Program-made: the position numbers and the translations under genes | The notes under the pieces: generated by a model | Told to the model about the DNA's origin: nothing | The model's database searches: none | The model's input: only the letters and a program-made list of their open reading frames with translations | Source: an uncultured Clostridia bacterium | GTDB taxonomy: Bacteria; Bacillota; Clostridia; Oscillospirales; Acutalibacteraceae | Assembly: GCA_937919155.1 (NCBI GenBank) | Contig: CALFPM010000026.1 | Span: 1 to 25,145, forward strand | DNA length: 25,145 nucleotides | Direction: 5' to 3' | In this document: in pieces, positions 21,878 to 25,145 of the stretch | How the letters are laid out: each line of letters begins with the position of its first letter | Position numbering within the stretch: the stretch's first letter is position 1

Positions 21878-22540
21878 ATGAAGAATAAACGCAAATTTCC
21901 CGTTGTCACGGTCACAAAAAAAGCCGAGGCATCAATCAAAAGAGGACATCCCTGGGTTTATGATGCCGAAATCACTCAGACCTTCGGCGAGTTTGAAAAC
22001 GGCTGCCTTGTGGATGTGCTGTCCGTCAAAGGCTCATATCTGGGCACAGGCTTTCTCAGCGAAAAAAGCAAAATCAGAATAAGAATTCTTTCCTCAAACG
22101 CAAACGAATCTTTCTCCCCCGCTTTCTGGGAAAGAAGACTCCGCTATGCCGTGGACTACAGAAAAACAGTTATGGGCGATGATTTTTCCTGCTGCCGCCT
22201 TATCTTCGGCGAGGCAGACGGCTTGCCCGGTCTCACAATTGACAGATTTTCGGACATTCTTGTGGCACAGGTTTTGTCCTACGGCATGGACAAAATCAAG
22301 GATATGATTTACACAACCCTTGTCCGTATTCTCCGCGAAGACGGTGAGGAAATCAGCGGTGTTTATGAGCGCAACGATGTTGCAATCCGAGAGCTTGAGG
22401 GACTCAGCCAATACAAAGGCTGGTATGAAGCAATCCCCCATCCCGAGTCACCCGTAACGGAAATATGTGAAAACGGAATCAAATATTTCGTTGATGTTGA
22501 AAACGGCCAGAAAACAGGCTTTTTCCTTGACCAGAAATAC
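21878..22540 (+). pseudogene. RlmI-like class I rRNA methyltransferase, N-terminal part only, cut at the junction
   Basis: About 221 residues match the RlmI/YccW-type 23S rRNA (cytosine-5) methyltransferase family. There is an N-terminal PUA-like domain (VTKKAEASIKRGHPWVYDAEI), a middle region with CCRLIFGEADGLPGLTIDRF, and the ENGQKTGFFLDQK motif that opens the SAM-binding domain. The sequence then departs abruptly from the family: after FLDQKY the expected Asn-Arg and the Rossmann-fold methyltransferase core are missing. The reading frame continues into an unrelated porin (open to 24010). The start is taken as ATG 21878; a GTG at 21866 is in frame. As it stands the product cannot bind SAM. 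The most likely cause is a contig join, not gene decay. Confidence 0.8.
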
Positions 22541-22575
22541 AGAATTCCTTTCGACTTCATCAACAAGATAAAGGA
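22532..22575. other. Probable chimeric junction between a clostridial and a Bacteroidetes sequence
   Basis: Left of here genes have Shine-Dalgarno sites, Gram-positive promoters and clostridial families. Right of here genes encode Gram-negative outer-membrane and periplasmic proteins without such sites. The switch happens inside one frame, just after the RlmI motif GFFLDQKY (ending at 22540). Confidence 0.85.
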
Positions 22576-24010
22576 AAGGAGGGAACAGAAGAAACTGGCT
22601 GCGGTTCGAGACAGCATAATGACAGCAGGCGACTCTCTGGAAATCGTGGCATTTCTTGAACAGGCCAAGGCGGACAGCGTGGCAAGAGTGGTTGCAGACA
22701 GCCTTGCAATGGCTGCCGACACTCTGGGAGTAGGAGTACATGAGGACATCACGACAGCATTCATAGGTCACAGCAGCGAATATTCTGTGTTCCGAAAGAG
22801 CTACCATGATGTCATAAGCGACAACCTCGGCAGAGACTTTTATCACAACCGCTTCTACCTGAATCCATCAAAGAGCGCCGATTCACTCAGAGTCATGAGA
22901 TTCGAAAACCGAGTATTCATGAGTCTCCAGCCATGGAGTACGGATGCGATTGTATCAAAGATTGACGTCGGACTCGGCGACAAGCTTGCGACATACTACA
23001 GCTTCTCGCCCGTCGACTATCTTGAAGGCAGCAGCAACGTGATACAGAACTCTGTCTACCTCTACGCCGGTGCCAACGGACAGTATGACAAGTATCTTAA
23101 ATGGGATGCATTCGGAAAGTACAATTTCGCCGGCTTCGGCATGAACGACTTTGAGATAGAGGGCAACCTGACATTCAGTGCATATCCGTTCAGAAGGGCG
23201 AAAAAAAGTCCGCTTACGTTAAATGCTCATTTTGAGACAAGTCTCAAGGAGCCTGACTACTATCAGCAGCATATTATAACAAACCATTACAAATGGGACA
23301 ATGATTTCAGCAAGATATCGACGACAAAGGTCGAAGGTTCGCTTTCAATTCCTCGCTGGAAGCTCGACGCTTCTGTCGGATACGCATTGCTGAGCAACAA
23401 TATATATTACGACACCTTAGGAATCGTACGCCAGAACACGAAGCCTATGAGTGTCCTTACAGCTTCGCTTCGAAAGGACTTCAGTGTATGGAAGTTCCAT
23501 TTCGACAACCAGGCCCTGCTGCAGCTCTCGTCCGAACCGGATGTGATGCCTCTGCCGCTGCTGGCCTTGAACCTCCGATACTATTTCCAGCTTGACGTCG
23601 TGAAGAACGTCATGCAGATGCAGATCGGACTTAACGGAACATTCACTACAAAATGGTATGCACAGGCATACAACCCGGTACTAGGAGTGTTCCACAACCA
23701 GAATGTAGAGAAATACGGAAACAGCCCTGTAGTAGATGCGTTTGTAAACGTACAGTGGAAGAGGGCATGTATCTTCGTCAAGTTGATGAACGCCAACATG
23801 GGATGGCCGTTTGAGAAAGCTGATTACTTCACAGCAGCTGGCTACATCGGCACCCAGAGGGTTCTGAAGCTTGGTATCTCTTGGCCATTCTACGTACAGC
23901 CGGGAAGAAGTAACGTCACTGGCCCTGCAGGACCCGCGCGAAGCGGATCAGGCGGAGCGGCATCAAGCAGGAACCGCAGCAGCGGTAGTCCTGCCGGTGT
24001 CAGAAGATAA
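22541..24010 (+). CDS. Bacteroidetes putative outer-membrane porin (PF14121/Porin_10 type), N-terminus missing
   Basis: About 489 residues follow the junction. A charged, Asp/Ser/Ala-rich helical stretch (KERREQKKLAAVRDSI, then ADSLAMAADTLG) leads into many alternating amphipathic beta-strands with aromatic girdle residues (SLQPWSTD, YLYAGANGQYDKY, NLRYYFQLDV). The end is FVNVQWKRACIFVKLMNANM, GWPFEKADYFTAAGYIGTQR and LGISWPFY, a pattern I know from the C-terminal strands of Porin_10 proteins of Bacteroidales. The signal peptide and first residues are missing because of the junction. After the last strand comes an unusual 36-residue Gly/Ser/Ala/Arg-rich tail. The substrate is unknown. No Shine-Dalgarno-like context or clostridial codon habits are seen. 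Confidence 0.78.
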   Translation, partial: RIPFDFINKIKERREQKKLAAVRDSIMTAGDSLEIVAFLEQAKADSVARVVADSLAMAADTLGVGVHEDITTAFIGHSSEYSVFRKSYHDVISDNLGRDFYHNRFYLNPSKSADSLRVMRFENRVFMSLQPWSTDAIVSKIDVGLGDKLATYYSFSPVDYLEGSSNVIQNSVYLYAGANGQYDKYLKWDAFGKYNFAGFGMNDFEIEGNLTFSAYPFRRAKKSPLTLNAHFETSLKEPDYYQQHIITNHYKWDNDFSKISTTKVEGSLSIPRWKLDASVGYALLSNNIYYDTLGIVRQNTKPMSVLTASLRKDFSVWKFHFDNQALLQLSSEPDVMPLPLLALNLRYYFQLDVVKNVMQMQIGLNGTFTTKWYAQAYNPVLGVFHNQNVEKYGNSPVVDAFVNVQWKRACIFVKLMNANMGWPFEKADYFTAAGYIGTQRVLKLGISWPFYVQPGRSNVTGPAGPARSGSGGAASSRNRSSGSPAGVRR

Positions 24011-24028
24011 GTGAATAAATGATTGACG

Positions 24029-25096
24029 ATGACAGTAAAGAAACAAAGAAGAGTTAGAAACGCTTTCATCACCATGATGGTGATCTGCATCACGCCTCTT
24101 TGTGAAAGGGGACGTATGCTCAACGGAGCAAGCAACAAGAACACGCTTGCAGGAAAGGAGATTGTCTGCGCAATTGATCTTTGCGACGACATGTATGGAA
24201 GCCACGGTCTCGAGACCGGCTTCAGCTATCAGATGCTGCACAAGTTCGCACACGACAACGGATGCGATATAAAGATTGTAGCGGCAAGAAAAAACGAGAA
24301 CTGGCTCGATTCACTCAGACACGACAAGGCGGACATCGTAGTAGCCCATACTCATGACACATCAGGATTTGATGGTGTATCCATGTCAAGAAACATTGAC
24401 GATGAGACCATATGGGCAGTTGCAGATCCGGTAAATCTCAAGCAGGTCAACGCATGGATCAGCCACATGACCTCGTCGCATGAATTCGAGCAGATCAAGC
24501 ACACATATACTTCATGCAAGTATGACCCTATCAAGCGTGCAGACAGAGGAGTCGTAGCCAAAAGGCTCAGTCCTTACGACGACATTATCCGCAAATATGC
24601 AGCTGAACTCGGATGGGACTGGAGAATGCTCGCTGCAGTAGTATATCAGGAGTCAAAGTTCTCGATCAACTCAAGATCCCACAGAGGAGCACAGGGACTC
24701 ATGCAGGTGATGCCCCAGACAGCGAAGTATTATAAGGTAGAAGACCTTCTCGATCCGGACCAGAACCTCAAGGCAGGAACCAGCCACCTCAAGAGACTTC
24801 AGAGACTGTATATCAAGCAGGATCTCGAGCCTATGGAGCTCATAAAGTTTACACTTGCCGCTTACAATGCAGGTGAAGGACGAGTGGCAGACTGCCGTAA
24901 CTTCGCTGCAAAGCAGCAGGTAGACAGCACCAAGTGGGACGAGATCGTAAAGATCATCCCTCTTATGAGAGAGGATTCCATTCTCGAAGATGAGTCAGTG
25001 AAGCTTGGAAAGTTTCAGGGACACGAGACCATAGCGTACATTGACAATGTCATGGCCCTCTACGACGCTTTCTGCAGGATCTGCCCGAACGTCTGA
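24029..25096 (+). CDS. MltF-like membrane-bound/periplasmic lytic murein transglycosylase
   Basis: This protein of about 355 residues has a basic N-terminus and short hydrophobic segment (residues about 11-24) suggesting export. A solute-binding-protein-like domain (about 35-150) follows, reduced relative to MltF. The SLT lysozyme-like domain (about 180-330) has catalytic E208 in YQESKF, then GAQGLMQVMP, NLKAGTSHLKRL and LAAYNAGEGRV, the full family 1 SLT signature. It cleaves peptidoglycan between MurNAc and GlcNAc, releasing 1,6-anhydro-muropeptides. The start is uncertain: ATG 24029 is used here and TTG 24023 is possible; no Shine-Dalgarno is seen, as expected for Bacteroidetes. It starts 18 bases after the porin stop and is probably co-transcribed. 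Confidence 0.88.
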   Translation: MTVKKQRRVRNAFITMMVICITPLCERGRMLNGASNKNTLAGKEIVCAIDLCDDMYGSHGLETGFSYQMLHKFAHDNGCDIKIVAARKNENWLDSLRHDKADIVVAHTHDTSGFDGVSMSRNIDDETIWAVADPVNLKQVNAWISHMTSSHEFEQIKHTYTSCKYDPIKRADRGVVAKRLSPYDDIIRKYAAELGWDWRMLAAVVYQESKFSINSRSHRGAQGLMQVMPQTAKYYKVEDLLDPDQNLKAGTSHLKRLQRLYIKQDLEPMELIKFTLAAYNAGEGRVADCRNFAAKQQVDSTKWDEIVKIIPLMREDSILEDESVKLGKFQGHETIAYIDNVMALYDAFCRICPNV

Positions 25097-25145
25097 TTAC
25101 CGTACTCTTACGGTCTCTGCCGGATCCACCTTCGATATGAAGACG
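25097..25145 (-). CDS. C-terminal end of an opposite-strand gene, possibly an FtsX/MacB-type permease
   Basis: On the minus strand the last 15 codons before a TAA at 25097-25099 read VFISKVDPAETVRVR. The DPAETVR ending resembles C-termini of FtsX/MacB-type ABC permeases (DPxxxLR), but 15 residues are too few for certainty. Its stop abuts the transglycosylase stop, so the genes converge with no spacer. Confidence 0.3.
   Translation of the reverse strand, partial: VFISKVDPAETVRVR

Noticed and set aside
21652..21939. A 95-codon minus-strand frame across the divergent promoter region
   Set aside because: It covers two promoters and the start of the methyltransferase gene, and its composition (Ile/Lys/Asn/Phe) reflects AT-rich non-coding DNA.
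22542..22547. An EcoRI site (GAATTC) at the chimeric junction, suggesting a ligated clone
   Set aside because: GAATTC occurs at several other places in the window, so its presence here is not evidence by itself.
21878..24010. A genuine methyltransferase-porin fusion protein
   Set aside because: It would join a cytoplasmic rRNA enzyme lacking its catalytic domain to an outer-membrane barrel lacking its signal peptide; a mis-join explains it better.
1..25145. tRNA genes, CRISPR arrays, insertion sequences or attachment sites
   Set aside because: No cloverleaf, regularly spaced repeat, transposase or integrase signature was found on reading either strand.

Overview
This window looks like a hybrid of two unrelated bacterial genomes. 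Bases 1 to about 22,540 read as a low-to-mid GC Gram-positive anaerobe of the Clostridia (Oscillospiraceae/Ruminococcaceae-like). Nearly every gene there has a strong AGGAGG-type ribosome binding site and promoters resemble TTGACA-N17-TATAAT. The gene content is a sodium-pumping decarboxylase, a trimeric [FeFe] hydrogenase, a membrane-anchored HtrA and a two-component system, which fits that group. From about 22,540 to the end the sequence is Bacteroidetes-like: an outer-membrane porin of the PF14121 (Porin_10) type, a periplasmic MltF-type lytic transglycosylase, and the tail of an opposite-strand gene. Shine-Dalgarno sites vanish there and codon use shifts. The join falls inside an rRNA methyltransferase gene that runs in frame into the middle of the porin, so an assembly or cloning chimera is far more likely than a real fusion.

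Layout of the clostridial part. 1-1,095: the 3' end of a secreted-type lipase, then two small hydrophobic proteins sharing an N-terminal MGTS(I/V)LL start. 1,096-1,417: a 322-base intergenic stretch with two hairpin terminators and a promoter. 1,418-6,380: glycyl-tRNA synthetase, then a four-gene sodium-translocating oxaloacetate decarboxylase operon with separate carboxyltransferase, gamma, biotin-carrier and beta subunits, ending at a UUCG-loop terminator. 6,422-9,349: a DUF554 membrane protein, a 38-residue Asn/Gln-rich protein on the minus strand, an EFR1-type flavodoxin-ferredoxin protein and aldose 1-epimerase, each with a recognisable promoter. 9,376-13,300: an OmpR-type response regulator, its histidine kinase and an HtrA serine protease, an arrangement that recalls CssRS/HtrA secretion-stress control.

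13,373-21,576 (minus strand) is the most interesting region: one ten-gene operon. In transcription order it encodes HydC (NuoE-like), a DRTGG-domain protein, an RsbW-like ATPase/kinase, a putative sensory [FeFe] hydrogenase (HydS-like), a second DRTGG protein, a PHP-domain phosphoesterase, a second GHKL ATPase, a small thioredoxin-fold 2Fe-2S protein, HydB (NuoF-like) and HydA (catalytic [FeFe] hydrogenase). HydABC would be a cytoplasmic NADH/ferredoxin-linked, possibly electron-bifurcating hydrogenase. The six genes between hydC and the 2Fe-2S protein look like a signalling module built into the operon, plausibly sensing H2 or redox state and passing that on through kinases and DRTGG partners. 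The operon starts from an extended -10 promoter with a 5'-terminal stem-loop, divergent from the methyltransferase gene.

No tRNA, rRNA, CRISPR array, insertion sequence or phage gene was seen.
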